Shown here in pieces: positions 1-8,484 of a stretch of DNA of 64,000 nucleotides. Both the position numbers and the translations under genes were made by a program. The first letter of the stretch is position 1; every line of letters starts with the position of its first letter. Source of the stretch: Rhodopseudomonas palustris (GTDB lineage: Bacteria; Pseudomonadota; Alphaproteobacteria; Rhizobiales; Xanthobacteraceae); contig NZ_QKQS01000042.1 of assembly GCF_003226555.1 (NCBI RefSeq), forward strand, positions 1-64,000, read 5' to 3'. The notes below the pieces were generated by a model, which was not told the DNA's origin, did no database searches, and saw only the letters and a list, made by a program, of their open reading frames with translations.

Positions 1-40
1 AAAACCCTGCCGCGATGCCCCTGTTGTGGCCTCGCGGCAG
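1..40 (-). terminator. Rho-independent terminator of the 105-617 gene
   Basis: A 9-bp perfect stem (positions 7-15 pairing with 32-40) is followed, in minus-strand reading, by GG and then TTTT at the window edge. It lies about 65 bp beyond the stop codon of the minus-strand gene ending at 105, so it most likely ends that transcript. The T-run may continue outside the window. Confidence 0.65.
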
Positions 41-104
41 CATCAAGCCGGCGGCGGAAACTTATGACGCAGTAGTACTAGTCCGCCCTACGATCGCCTC
101 TCCG

Positions 105-617
105 CTACTTCACCGCCGCCCGCATCGCGGTCCAGTCGAAGCCTTTCGCCGTCGCCAGCGCTTCGTCCTCGCCGAGGCCCTTGAACGCCAACGACAGCGC
201 GGCGGAAGGGCCGAGGGCGATCAGGATGGTGCCGGACTTATCGCTGGCCTGGAACGTCCGCGTCACCTTGAAGCCGTCGATGGTGGTGGTGCTGGCCGGG
301 CCGTGGCTGGCTTCGGTCTTCATCCCGGTGCCGCCGGCCGCCAGCCGGCTCTGGGCCGGCGCGCCGGCGAGCAGCTGGACGCTGACATGGATCTCGCCGC
401 GCTCATAGCCGCGCTGCACCACCACGATGCGGCTGCCGCCGTCCTGCATTGCCAAGCCACCGAGCTTGCCGGCTTTCCAGCCCGGCAGTTCGACCAGCAG
501 CGGCGCGTAGGGCTCCAGCCCGTCCCCGGCGCGCGCCGGCGACGGCGGCGCCAGCGCCGCTGCGGCGAGCGCGGGCGCTACGACAGCCAAACCAGCAAGA
601 CGACGACGCGCGATCAT
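105..617 (-). CDS. Hypothetical exported protein
   Basis: Predicted 170-residue protein. It begins with a basic MIARRR stretch, a hydrophobic Ala/Leu core and a PSPARA cleavage-like site at about residues 25-30, so it is probably exported to the periplasm. The open frame runs 50 codons further upstream, but the ATG at 617 is preceded by a good GGAGG ribosome site, which decides the start. The mature part has no enzyme motif I recognise; its alternating charged and hydrophobic pattern suggests a beta-rich fold. It is transcribed alone towards the terminator at the window edge. Function unknown. Confidence 0.72.
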   Translation of the reverse strand: MIARRRLAGLAVVAPALAAAALAPPSPARAGDGLEPYAPLLVELPGWKAGKLGGLAMQDGGSRIVVVQRGYERGEIHVSVQLLAGAPAQSRLAAGGTGMKTEASHGPASTTTIDGFKVTRTFQASDKSGTILIALGPSAALSLAFKGLGEDEALATAKGFDWTAMRAAVK

Positions 618-865
618 GACAACCTCCAATTCAGAACAACGGTGGCAACTTAGCAAGGCCGCCGGCCGCAGCATTGATCTGAGCGCACCATCGCCGAAGG
701 TCGCAGTCGTCGCGTGGAGGAGCCAAGCGCGCCGGATCGGGCGCAGGCGGCATCCCCACAACGCCATCGCCAGCCCACGGCGTTCGCAGCGCTCACCCCT
801 GCTGCCACGGCCGCCCCGATGCGGTATGTTCGATTCGATCCGACTTGCTGCCCGTGGGGACCGCG

Positions 866-1381
866 ATGAAAACGGACGACACCCTGATCCTGCACGTCAC
901 GCCGCCGGGCAACACCAAGGTGTACCGCGACATCGAGATCGGCGCGGCGTCATCGCTCTATGTCCTCGCCAGGGCGATCGTCTCCGCGTTCGACTTCGAT
1001 TTCGATCACGCGTTCGGATTCTACTCCGGCCTCACCGACCGGCAGTTGCTGACCAAGCATCCGATGTACGAATTGTTCGTAGATATCGGCGAGGCCGACG
1101 AAAAGCGTGCGCTCTCGGTCAAGAAGACCAAGGTCGCCGAGGCGTTTCCGACGATCGGCCACACCATGACGTTCCTGTTCGACTACGGCGACGAATGGCT
1201 GTTCCGCGTCAAGCTGATCGAAGCCGGACGCAAGATCGCCAAGGTCAGGTATCCGCGGGTCGTGGCGACGCGCGGCGAAGCGCCGGTGCAGTATCCGGAG
1301 CCCGACGATGAGGACGAGGAGGACGGACCGAGGTACATGGTCAATCTGCTGACCGGCGAAAAGATCTGGTTCAAGAAGTAG
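866..1381 (+). CDS. Plasmid pRiA4b ORF-3 family protein
   Basis: Predicted 171-residue soluble protein. The central segment FLFDYGDEWLFRVKL is the hallmark of the pRiA4b ORF-3-like family (a Tyr-Gly-Asp-Glu/Asp-Trp core), and the N-terminal part has the usual beta-strand/helix start seen in that family. The end is strongly acidic (EPDDEDEEDG) and is followed by a short conserved-looking tail. The ATG at 866 is chosen over one 7 codons upstream because GGGGA lies 5 bases before it. The biochemical role of the family is unknown; the gene appears to stand alone. Confidence 0.8.
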   Translation: MKTDDTLILHVTPPGNTKVYRDIEIGAASSLYVLARAIVSAFDFDFDHAFGFYSGLTDRQLLTKHPMYELFVDIGEADEKRALSVKKTKVAEAFPTIGHTMTFLFDYGDEWLFRVKLIEAGRKIAKVRYPRVVATRGEAPVQYPEPDDEDEEDGPRYMVNLLTGEKIWFKK

Positions 1382-1507
1382 TCATCCGTCGCCTGGGCGG
1401 CGCGCACCCAATGCGCGTTAACCAACCGTTAACGATAACACGGCGCTGACGCGAACCAGACAATTGTCGTCGCGATTAGTATCACATCGAAACGATGGAG
1501 AGATGCC

Positions 1508-1633
1508 ATGAGCGAAGCGACACTGATACTTCCGAACATGCGCGGCGGCTGCGCCACCGCCGACGGCAAAGTGCACACGCTGTTTCGGATCAACACCGCG
1601 TCCGGCGCGAGATGGCGAAGCCGGCGTCCGTGA
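1508..1633 (+). CDS. Possible 41-residue small protein
   Basis: A short frame starts with ATG at 1508, has a GGAGAG ribosome site at 1498-1503 and ends at TGA 1631-1633. It would encode a 41-residue protein beginning MSEATLILPNMRGG. There is no signal peptide, membrane segment or recognisable domain. The last residues are Arg-rich, as expected if the true frame had been lost, so it could be a remnant or chance frame. It sits alone in the gap between the pRiA4b ORF-3-like gene and the convergent monooxygenase; nothing else is visible in 1382-1712. Confidence 0.3.
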   Translation: MSEATLILPNMRGGCATADGKVHTLFRINTASGARWRSRRP

Positions 1634-1712
1634 CGTCCGCGCCTCGGGCCGCGAACGACGACCACACGCCGGACGATCGCGCCCGCGAAGGATGATGACT
1701 TCGCGCTGCGGC

Positions 1713-3005
1713 TCACGCCGCCGCCGGCACCTTCACCCGCGCGCCGGGCGCAATCGTCGGCGGCGCGGCGTTGAGGTGATCGATCGCGAAGCCGGCGGCG
1801 GCCTTGTAGCCGGCCATGAAGGCGGCGCGCTCGGCCGGCGGGATCACGTCGTCGATATTGTCGAAGGTGCCGCCGCAGCGCTCGTCGACCAGGTTGAGCA
1901 GACCGAACGGTCCGGCGCCGCGATTGCGCAGGATCAGCTGCGAGATCGGGCCGCACAGCTTGGCGTCGAACGCGGCGAGCGCCGCCTCGGTCGCACCATG
2001 CGCGACCATCGCGGCGCCGAGTTCGCGCGCGTCGACGATCGCCTGGGTGCCGCCGTTCGATCCGGTCGGATACATCGCGTGCGCGGCGTCGCCGATCAGC
2101 AGCACCGGGCCGTCGCGCCAGGTACTCACCGGATCGCGGTCGATCATCGGATTCTCGTAAGCGGAGTCGGCCTCGCGGATCATCGCCGGCACGTCGAGCC
2201 AGTCCCACACCCAGCCGTCGAAATGATGCGCGAACTCGGAGGTCGGCACCTGCCGGAACCAGCCCTGCTGCTTCCAGCCGTCGGCATTGTCGAGCGTGAC
2301 TTCGGCGATCCAGTTCAGCATCGACAGACCGGTCGCGGGATCCGGATGCGAGATCGGATAGATCACCACGCGGTGGCGATGGGTGCCGAGCCCGATGAAC
2401 GACGCGCCGCTGCGGGTCGGCTTGCCCCAGGTCGTGCCGCGCCACATCACCGCGCCGCCCCAATGGATCGGCGGCTGGGTCGGATGCATCTGCGCCCGCA
2501 CCGCGGAGTGGATGCCGTCGGCGCCGATCAGCAGCGCGCCGCTCACCTCCGAGCTGCCGCCATCGGCGTGCTCCAGCGTCACGGTGACGCCGTCCGCGGT
2601 CTTGCGATAGGAAGTCACGCGGCGGCCGAGCTGCACCGCATCGGCGCCGAGCCGTTCGATCACCTTGTCGTTCAGCAGCATGTGGAAGCGGCCGCGATGC
2701 ACCGTATATTGCGGCCAGCGATAGCCGGCGGCCTTGCCGCGCGGCTCCGCATAGATGTCGTTGCCGCCCAGCCCGACCAGCGCCCATTCCTTCGCCGGCA
2801 GGCCGACGCCGTCGAGGTCGGCTTCGGTGATGCCGAGGTCGAGCAGTTCGCGGACCGCGTTCGGCTGCAGATTGATGCCGACGCCGAGCGGGCGCATCTC
2901 GCGCGCCGCCTCATAGACCACGCAGGGCACGCCGATCTGATGCAGCGTCAACGCCGCCGCAAGCCCGCCAATGCCGCCGCCGGCGATGATCACCCTGTCG
3001 CTCAT
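1713..3005 (-). CDS. FAD-dependent monooxygenase (class A flavoprotein hydroxylase)
   Basis: Predicted 430-residue enzyme of the p-hydroxybenzoate hydroxylase/PhzS-like fold, expected to hydroxylate an aromatic or similar substrate with NAD(P)H, O2 and FAD. Seen: the N-terminal dinucleotide motif GGGIGGLAAA (about residues 9-18), the internal DG motif GADGIHSAVR (about residue 160), and the second FAD motif IGDAAHAMYPTGSNGGTQA (about residue 295). The length is normal for the family. An ATG at 3005 directly before SDRVIIAGGG is preferred over an in-frame extension lacking an obvious ribosome site. There are no pathway neighbours, so the substrate cannot be named; PhzS-like annotation is only a family analogy. 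Confidence 0.88.
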   Translation of the reverse strand: MSDRVIIAGGGIGGLAAALTLHQIGVPCVVYEAAREMRPLGVGINLQPNAVRELLDLGITEADLDGVGLPAKEWALVGLGGNDIYAEPRGKAAGYRWPQYTVHRGRFHMLLNDKVIERLGADAVQLGRRVTSYRKTADGVTVTLEHADGGSSEVSGALLIGADGIHSAVRAQMHPTQPPIHWGGAVMWRGTTWGKPTRSGASFIGLGTHRHRVVIYPISHPDPATGLSMLNWIAEVTLDNADGWKQQGWFRQVPTSEFAHHFDGWVWDWLDVPAMIREADSAYENPMIDRDPVSTWRDGPVLLIGDAAHAMYPTGSNGGTQAIVDARELGAAMVAHGATEAALAAFDAKLCGPISQLILRNRGAGPFGLLNLVDERCGGTFDNIDDVIPPAERAAFMAGYKAAAGFAIDHLNAAPPTIAPGARVKVPAAA

Positions 3006-3289
3006 GAACGCGTCCTGCCCTGCTCGTGATTGCGACTTGCTGTAGCCAGCAACGCCGGGCGAGGCAAGCAAGGGCGGCCGAGAGGCGCAGCGGCGACGGT
3101 ATTCGGCTTTCGTTCCCGAAATGGCGCTTGACGGACACGAACATATCGGGAACATTCTGCAATCAGGAATTGCGGAACGATCGGAGCGGTTGCAGCGGGA
3201 GGCGTGGATACGGTGTCGTTCTCAGTCGTCCAGCGCAGCGTCGGTGCAGCAGAGCGCCGCCCTGCCCGCCTCCGACAGGACGACCTGTC

Positions 3290-3844
3290 GTGAGTAGTCC
3301 GGAGGAAGACGTCACCACCAAACCGGACGCGCTACGGGTCAGCCCGGAAGCCGATCAGGTCACCGGCCGCTGCGAGTGCTGCGGCCAGATCAGCCGCCGT
3401 GTCTCGGGCACGATCGAAACGGCCGATGCCGCCGTCGCGGCCTATACGGTGTGGTGGACAGTCGGCCACGTCGCGGAACGTGGCGCTGAGCTCGACCTGA
3501 TCATCGGGCGCTGGGGCGACGGCGCCAGCCCGTCCGACCGCTTCGTCATCCGCCTGCATCACTTCATCGCCCCGACCGGCCCGGCCGTGATGGTGCAGGA
3601 TGCCAGCTTGGCGGAAGGCCTCGACCGGCTCGCCGCGCACGCATTGCGGCGCGACGACATCATCGGCACCCCGCGCGCCGCGGAGGTGTTCGCGTTGTAC
3701 GACGCGATCGCGCAGCAGGACGCACGGCTCACCGAGCTGTTCGGTGCGCCAGCGCCGTGCGGGCACTGCGGCCCGCGCGCCGAGCGCCGCAAGCTGCCGT
3801 CGCGGCGCAGTCGTTCGGGAGCCCGCCGTGGCCGGACTATTTGA
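3290..3844 (+). CDS. Conserved hypothetical protein with a CxxC motif
   Basis: Predicted 184-residue soluble protein. A GTG at 3290, with AGGA 10 bases upstream, is chosen because the upstream extension is Arg-rich and non-natural looking. Near the N-terminus it carries a CECC cluster (about residues 24-27) inside GRCECCGQ, and near the C-terminus a CGHCG motif, which could bind a metal together. The middle (TVWWTVGHVAE, then IIGRWGDG) looks like a compact alpha/beta domain. The tail is strongly basic and overlaps the convergent gene by 8 bases. I do not recognise the family. Confidence 0.62.
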   Translation: MSSPEEDVTTKPDALRVSPEADQVTGRCECCGQISRRVSGTIETADAAVAAYTVWWTVGHVAERGAELDLIIGRWGDGASPSDRFVIRLHHFIAPTGPAVMVQDASLAEGLDRLAAHALRRDDIIGTPRAAEVFALYDAIAQQDARLTELFGAPAPCGHCGPRAERRKLPSRRSRSGARRGRTI

Positions 3845-4265
3845 ACCCGATCGCCAGACCCGACAGATCGAGGTCGGCGATCAGGCCGACCTGCGAGCCG
3901 GACAGTTCGAGCACCGCGCCCTTCTCGTTGCGCAGCACGATGGCGCGGGCGCCGACGCCGACCGCCGCACCGGCCCCGACCGCGCCGTAGACGCCGGCGA
4001 CATCGCGCGGCGAGCGGATGTTGCTGACACGCCCGGCGAGCTGCGCCTTCGAGCCGCCGAACACCAGACCGTAGGACAGCCCGCCGATCGACAGCGGATA
4101 ACGCCGCCCGTGGAAGTTCAGCATGCCCGAGCCGCCGGAGCCGCCGATCACCCAGCCGCCCTTGTAGATCGTCAGCGAGATCCGTCCCTCGTCGGCGCGG
4201 GCCGACGCGCCCAGTGCAAACAGGCCGATCAGCACGGCCACCACGGTCCCCAGCAATCCACGCAT
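3837..4265 (-). CDS. Hypothetical exported Gly-rich beta protein
   Basis: Predicted 142-residue protein with a clear signal peptide (MRGLLGTVVAVLIGLFALG, cleavage near ASARA-DE). The mature part is rich in Gly, Val and Ser in short repeating patterns (VYGAVGAGAAVGVG; LELSGSQVGLIADLDLSGL), which suggests antiparallel beta structure at the cell surface or in the periplasm. A GAGGAG ribosome site 6 bases before ATG 4265 rules out the 13-codon upstream extension. Its 3' end overlaps the convergent gene ending at 3844. No family assigned. Confidence 0.68.
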   Translation of the reverse strand: MRGLLGTVVAVLIGLFALGASARADEGRISLTIYKGGWVIGGSGGSGMLNFHGRRYPLSIGGLSYGLVFGGSKAQLAGRVSNIRSPRDVAGVYGAVGAGAAVGVGARAIVLRNEKGAVLELSGSQVGLIADLDLSGLAIGFK

Positions 4266-4457
4266 CCCGCACTCCTCATGTCGCTCGCCCCTTACGGGCA
4301 TCATCTTTCCCGTCTAGCACTGCCATTGCGATTCGGGCGCCAAGACGGTGAAACCACCAGCGGCGCCACCGGACCTGCAGCTTGTGCTGAACCGGCGCAT
4401 CGCTCGCGGCGACAACGAACCGCGACACCGCACCGACCCGACCAGAAGGAGAATCGA

Positions 4458-5408
4458 ATGGTTGCCACCCGCCGATCCGCTGTCAGACTGCTCGTCGGCG
4501 GTCTGATGTGTCTTGTCGCCGTGGCACCCGCGCTCGCGACCGAAACTCCGAACTCGTCCGACGTTCTCACCGAAAAGCTCAATGCCTATATCGGCTGCCT
4601 CAATCGGCTGTCGGCCCGCGCGTTCGATTCCCGCGCCCGCTACTTCTCCTGGGCCGCCAAGACCGGGCCGACCGGCAAGGAACGGATCGTCTACGGCACC
4701 TACACGATCTATGACACCAAGGACTGCCGCGTCGCCGTCGAGAAGGCCAACGCGATCGAGCCGCACGAACCCGACCTCGAAGCCGCCGCCTCTGCCTACG
4801 CGGACGCGGTCGGCGAGCTCGAGCCGCTGCTGAAGGAAACCGACGACTACTACACGCAGGAGAACTACAAGGACGACAAGATGGCGAAGGGCAAAGCCCT
4901 GCATCCCCGTCTGGTCGCCGCTTGGGATGCGTTCGCGGACGCCGACCGCAAATTGCGCGGCGGCGTCGAAATCATCAAGGACCGTCAGTCCGCCGAGAAG
5001 CTGGCGGCGATCGAACGCAGCGAAGGCCGCAAGGCGCGCTACCAGATCGAAGCCACCATGATCGACGCCAAGCGCGTGATCCGCGCGGCTGACGCCGAAA
5101 AGCCCGATCTGGCGGCGCTGACAGCGGCCATCGACACTTATGGGAAGACCGTCGCGGCGAACGAGGCTTTCACCGAGGGCGAGCGAAACGCCAAGATCGG
5201 CTCGATGTTCATGTCGAACGCCAAGTCGTTTCTCGTCACCGCCAAGCAACTGATGCGCCGCCAGCGCGACAAGACGCCGTATTCGAGCGGCGAGAAGATG
5301 ATGCTGAGCAACGCCGGCTCGGGATGGATGGTGGAAGGCTCGCCGCCACGCCTGCTGCGCGACTACAATCAGCTGGTCGATTCCTACAATCGCGGCGCAG
5401 GTCTCTGA
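4458..5408 (+). CDS. DUF3829 (YiiG-like) exported protein
   Basis: Predicted 316-residue protein preceded by a strong AAGGAG ribosome site. Residues 1-26 form a signal peptide (ending APALAT). The mature protein is helical, with the pattern of the DUF3829/YiiG family: [12 protein letters not shown] near the start, a long charged helical middle, and a C-terminal [15 protein letters not shown] segment typical of the family. It has no lipobox, so it should be soluble and periplasmic. Biochemical role unknown. It is divergently placed from the Gly-rich exported protein (193 bp apart) and probably monocistronic. Confidence 0.78.
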   Translation: MVATRRSAVRLLVGGLMCLVAVAPALATETPNSSDVLTEKLNAYIGCLNRLSARAFDSRARYFSWAAKTGPTGKERIVYGTYTIYDTKDCRVAVEKANAIEPHEPDLEAAASAYADAVGELEPLLKETDDYYTQENYKDDKMAKGKALHPRLVAAWDAFADADRKLRGGVEIIKDRQSAEKLAAIERSEGRKARYQIEATMIDAKRVIRAADAEKPDLAALTAAIDTYGKTVAANEAFTEGERNAKIGSMFMSNAKSFLVTAKQLMRRQRDKTPYSSGEKMMLSNAGSGWMVEGSPPRLLRDYNQLVDSYNRGAGL

Positions 5409-5821
5409 GAGCTCGACCTGGGCTCGGTCAGTCGATCGGTTTCCTCGGCGAGACGGCGCGGGCCGAACACGATCGGTGCAGCCCCGCGCCGCATGCTCTC
5501 TGAACTGCTTGCGTTGCTACGCAACCAAAGCGAGAACACTACGATCCGTGGATGGCGGCTCGCGCGAGCTCCGGGCAGCTCGACCGGAGCGACCAGCCCC
5601 GGCGGCGTTGCCGAACTCAACGGCGGATCGGGCCGTTGCCGATGCGAGCCCCGCACGATCCCATCGTCGTTGATGCAACTCAAACGCAGCCTCGTTGAGC
5701 GAAGACGCGACCATCGTCGAGGCCGGTTCGATGGGTAAAACCCTGCCATTTTGCGCCCCCTGGCTTCCGGCGCGGTGCAATTGACGATAGGTTGAGGGAG
5801 ATAATTTCCGAGGATCGAGCG
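5409..5821. other. Gene-poor stretch, no supported feature
   Basis: About 410 bases between the DUF3829 gene and the zinc-ribbon protein. Short frames exist on both strands but none has a ribosome site together with a plausible protein. A small 6-bp hairpin (5509-5524) is present without a T-run. The promoter of the following gene is presumably in the AT-richer part near 5735-5800. Confidence 0.4.
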
Positions 5822-6961
5822 GTGCTGCGCAAAGCCTTCATGAGAGTGTTTTCGGCCCATCCGGTCGAGACCATCGCCGCCTGCACCGGTCTGTTCATGA
5901 TCGCGCTCGGCGTCGCGCTCGGCACGCAGTCGGGCTGGATCTGGTTCTGGGGTCAGATCTCCGCGATCTGCGGCGCCAGCCTCGCGACGCTGGCGGTGGT
6001 GTGGACGCTGCGCCAGCGCGCCACGGAGGCCCGCATGGCCGCCAACCTCAACGTGCTGGCGCGCCAGCTCGAGACCTCGATCAGCCAGATCCACAAATCG
6101 GTGAAGGGCGGCCGCGACGAGTCGATTCCCGCCGCGGTGTACTTGGCGCAGATCGAGCAGTGCATCGACAATCTGATCGGCGTCACCCACGAAATCGGCG
6201 AGATCACCGGCCGGCAACTGCCGTTCGACGTGATCGAGATGCTGACCGCGCGCGATACGCTGCAGATCGAAGCGCGGATCACCGACGGCCGCACGCCCGA
6301 GCGCAAGCTGGTCACCGAGACCGAGAACTGCCCGGCGTGCAAGAAGCAGGTCGAATTCCAGGTCGGCAGCCTGCCCGGCGACAGCGCCAAGCCGACCTGC
6401 CCGCATTGCGGCCAGCGCTTCCACGCCCACCGCTCGACCAGCGGCAACATCTTTCTGCGGATGCCGGGCGCCTCGCAATTCACCCGCGCGGTGTCGGTCA
6501 ATTGCCCGGTCTGCGCCAGCAAGATCCCGGCGAATATCGACCAGGGCAAGCAGCACTCGGAGACGCGCTACTGCTTCTCCTGCGGCGCCAAAGTGTCGAT
6601 CGATCCGCTCGGCCAGCAATGTACGCTGCTCAGCAAGCAGGACCGCCTGCCCGGCCATCTCAACGGCGCCGGCACGCTGGTGTGCGGCAAGTGCAACGAC
6701 CCGGTGATCACGCTGACCTCGAACAGCGCCGGCACCTACGGCATCTGCCGCAAGGACGACGGCCTGGTGTTCGCCGCCGCCGGCACGCCGCCGCATCCGG
6801 CGCGCGCGCCCGCACCACCGGCCGCTTCGCCGCACCCTGCTGGGTCGCCCTCCACTTCGGCGCCATCCACTTCCTCGCCATCTCCTTCGGCACCCGCGCC
6901 ATCGCCACAAGCCGCCAAGCCGCAAGGCGACGCGATGGCGCGCAGCGACGCTGCCGAGTAG
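5822..6961 (+). CDS. Membrane-anchored zinc-ribbon protein
   Basis: Predicted about 379 residues. Two hydrophobic helices near the N-terminus (around [17 protein letters not shown] and [16 protein letters not shown]) anchor it, followed by a helical linker. Then comes a series of Cys pairs: CPAC, CPHC, CPVC, CFSC, CGKC and a single IC, matching three zinc-ribbon-like modules facing the cytoplasm. The last ~60 residues are a low-complexity Pro/Ser/Ala tail. The start is uncertain: GTG 5822 with GAGG upstream is used, while TTG 5792 and ATG 5840 are in frame. It lies 97 bp upstream of the collagen-like gene on the same strand. No named family recognised. Confidence 0.68.
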   Translation: MLRKAFMRVFSAHPVETIAACTGLFMIALGVALGTQSGWIWFWGQISAICGASLATLAVVWTLRQRATEARMAANLNVLARQLETSISQIHKSVKGGRDESIPAAVYLAQIEQCIDNLIGVTHEIGEITGRQLPFDVIEMLTARDTLQIEARITDGRTPERKLVTETENCPACKKQVEFQVGSLPGDSAKPTCPHCGQRFHAHRSTSGNIFLRMPGASQFTRAVSVNCPVCASKIPANIDQGKQHSETRYCFSCGAKVSIDPLGQQCTLLSKQDRLPGHLNGAGTLVCGKCNDPVITLTSNSAGTYGICRKDDGLVFAAAGTPPHPARAPAPPAASPHPAGSPSTSAPSTSSPSPSAPAPSPQAAKPQGDAMARSDAAE

Positions 6962-7058
6962 CGCGGCGGCGCCTGCCTGCAACCGCGCCCGCCGCGGAAT
7001 TGAAGCCGTCACGCAAGCTCTGGTAAAGTCACGCATCAGAATCGTTTGGGGGCGTTGC

Positions 7059-7703
7059 GTGGCTGAAGAAGAATCCACCCGCCGCGGACGTCCGGGACCG
7101 CAAGGTCCGCGTGGACGTCCCGGCGAACCGGGCCGACCGGGACCGCAGGGACATCCGGGCCGCCCAGGCCCCGAAGGTCCGCGTGGCAAGCCAGGCCCGA
7201 TCGGCAAGCCCGGCCCGCAAGGCAAAGCCGGGCCGCAAGGCAAGCCCGGCGTCCCCGGCAAGGCCGGACCGGCCGGCAAACCCGGTCCGGATGGCAAGCC
7301 CGGCCCCGATGGCAAACCCGGTCCGATCGGCCCGCGTGGCGAACAAGGCCCCCGCGGCGAGCAAGGTCTTCGTGGTGAGCAAGGACCGCGTGGTGAACAG
7401 GGACCGCGCGGCGAGCCCGGCCCGCCCGGCGCGCTGCCCTCGATCGATCAGGTGATGCCCTGGCTGCACCTGATCTTCGACGCCTACGAAGACTACAAGG
7501 CGCAGCGGGCCCGCGAAGCGCGTGAGCTGGAAGAGCGGATCGCCGCCGAAGCGCTCGAGCAGGCGGCCCGCGAAGCCGCCGCGCGCGAGGTCGCCGCCGC
7601 GATCGAAGCGGCCAATGCCGAAGCCGAAGCCGAAATCGCGTCCGAGGACGACGCCAACGGCGATGGCGGCAAGAAAAAGAAGAAGCGCAAGCACAAGGAC
7701 TGA
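7059..7703 (+). CDS. Collagen-like triple-helix repeat protein
   Basis: Predicted 214 residues starting at GTG 7059 with GGGGGC 5 bases upstream. Residues 10-126 are 38-39 consecutive Gly-X-Y triplets with no interruption, rich in charged K/R and E/D triplets ([12 protein letters not shown]) that can stabilise a triple helix without hydroxyproline. Residues about 130-195 form an Ala/Glu/Arg-rich amphipathic helix ([15 protein letters not shown], then [16 protein letters not shown]) that could trimerise as a coiled coil. The end is a Lys-rich [10 protein letters not shown] tail. No signal peptide is seen, so secretion is unexplained. The gene DNA is itself a set of 9- and 18-bp repeats, prone to length change. 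Confidence 0.9.
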   Translation: MAEEESTRRGRPGPQGPRGRPGEPGRPGPQGHPGRPGPEGPRGKPGPIGKPGPQGKAGPQGKPGVPGKAGPAGKPGPDGKPGPDGKPGPIGPRGEQGPRGEQGLRGEQGPRGEQGPRGEPGPPGALPSIDQVMPWLHLIFDAYEDYKAQRAREARELEERIAAEALEQAAREAAAREVAAAIEAANAEAEAEIASEDDANGDGGKKKKKRKHKD

Positions 7704-7854
7704 TCGGCGTCAGCCGCGACGTCCTCATCGCGCGGCGCGGCCGGTGTCTCAATGCCACTTGCCGCGTCATGATACGAAGCCGATCGGACCTTGCCGATCG
7801 CGGTGCAATGATTAGCTGACGTCGAACAGTGCATCGCACGGCGGAGACGGCGGC

Positions 7855-8484
7855 ATGGCCTCGGCGATCTGGTACTATACGGTTCTGGTCGTCGAATCCG
7901 TTCTCGGCGTCGTCGGCCTGCGGCTGTATGAGGAGCCGGCCTATACCGTGCTCGACCGGCCGGCCGAGGCGATCGAGATCCGCCGCTATGCCCCGCGCAT
8001 TGCCGCAGAAGTCGATCTCGAACGCAGCGGTAACGCCGACAGCCAAGCCTTCACGCTGCTGTTCAACTACATCGCCGGCGCCAACCGCGGCATCTCGGGC
8101 GCGTCCGAGCGCGTGGCGATGACCGTGCCGGTCGATGTCGCACGTCCTGCGAAGATCGCCATGACCGCGCCGGTGGAAACCGCAACGCAGGGGCGGATGA
8201 CACGGATGCGATTCTTTCTGCCGGCGGAGTACACGATCGACACCGCGCCGAAGCCGGACGATACGCGGGTGCAGATCGTCACCGTGCCGGAACAAACTAT
8301 TGCAACGCTGCGCTTCTCCGGCACTGGCAGCGACCTGCGCGAGCGTGAGCAGCAACTGATCGCCGCGCTCGCGAACACGCCGTGGCAGCCGGTCGGCGCG
8401 CCCTACGGCCTGTTCTACGATGCGCCGTTCACCTTGCCCTTCGTCCGCCGCAACGAAGCGGCGGTGGACGTCGCCAAGCGCTGA
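7855..8484 (+). CDS. SOUL family haem-binding protein
   Basis: Predicted 209 residues. The N-terminus (WYYTVLVVESVLGVVGLRLY) is a hydrophobic segment that may anchor or export it. From about residue 25 the SOUL/HBP domain follows: EEPAYTVLDR, then IEIRRYAPRIAAEV, the conserved MTVPV and MTAPVE segments, a turn-rich MRFFLPAEYT, and a terminal LPFVRRNEAAV. SOUL proteins bind haem or porphyrin, but the in vivo role in bacteria is unclear. The stop codon abuts the convergent DUF1501 gene with no gap. ATG 7855 has a GGAG-like site upstream. Confidence 0.9.
   Translation: MASAIWYYTVLVVESVLGVVGLRLYEEPAYTVLDRPAEAIEIRRYAPRIAAEVDLERSGNADSQAFTLLFNYIAGANRGISGASERVAMTVPVDVARPAKIAMTAPVETATQGRMTRMRFFLPAEYTIDTAPKPDDTRVQIVTVPEQTIATLRFSGTGSDLREREQQLIAALANTPWQPVGAPYGLFYDAPFTLPFVRRNEAAVDVAKR

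Noticed and set aside
1692..3029. 445-codon plus-strand frame opposite the monooxygenase
   Set aside because: Shadow frame; the minus-strand protein has all FAD motifs.
5384..7315. Long open frame on the minus strand opposite the zinc-ribbon and collagen-like genes
   Set aside because: It is the mirror of the Gly-X-Y coding repeat (Gly-Pro-rich on both strands) and of GC-rich codons; no start site, and it conflicts with two well-supported genes.
7085..7435. Possible CRISPR-like or tandem DNA repeat
   Set aside because: The short DNA repeats follow the Gly-X-Y codon pattern of the collagen-like gene exactly and need no other explanation.
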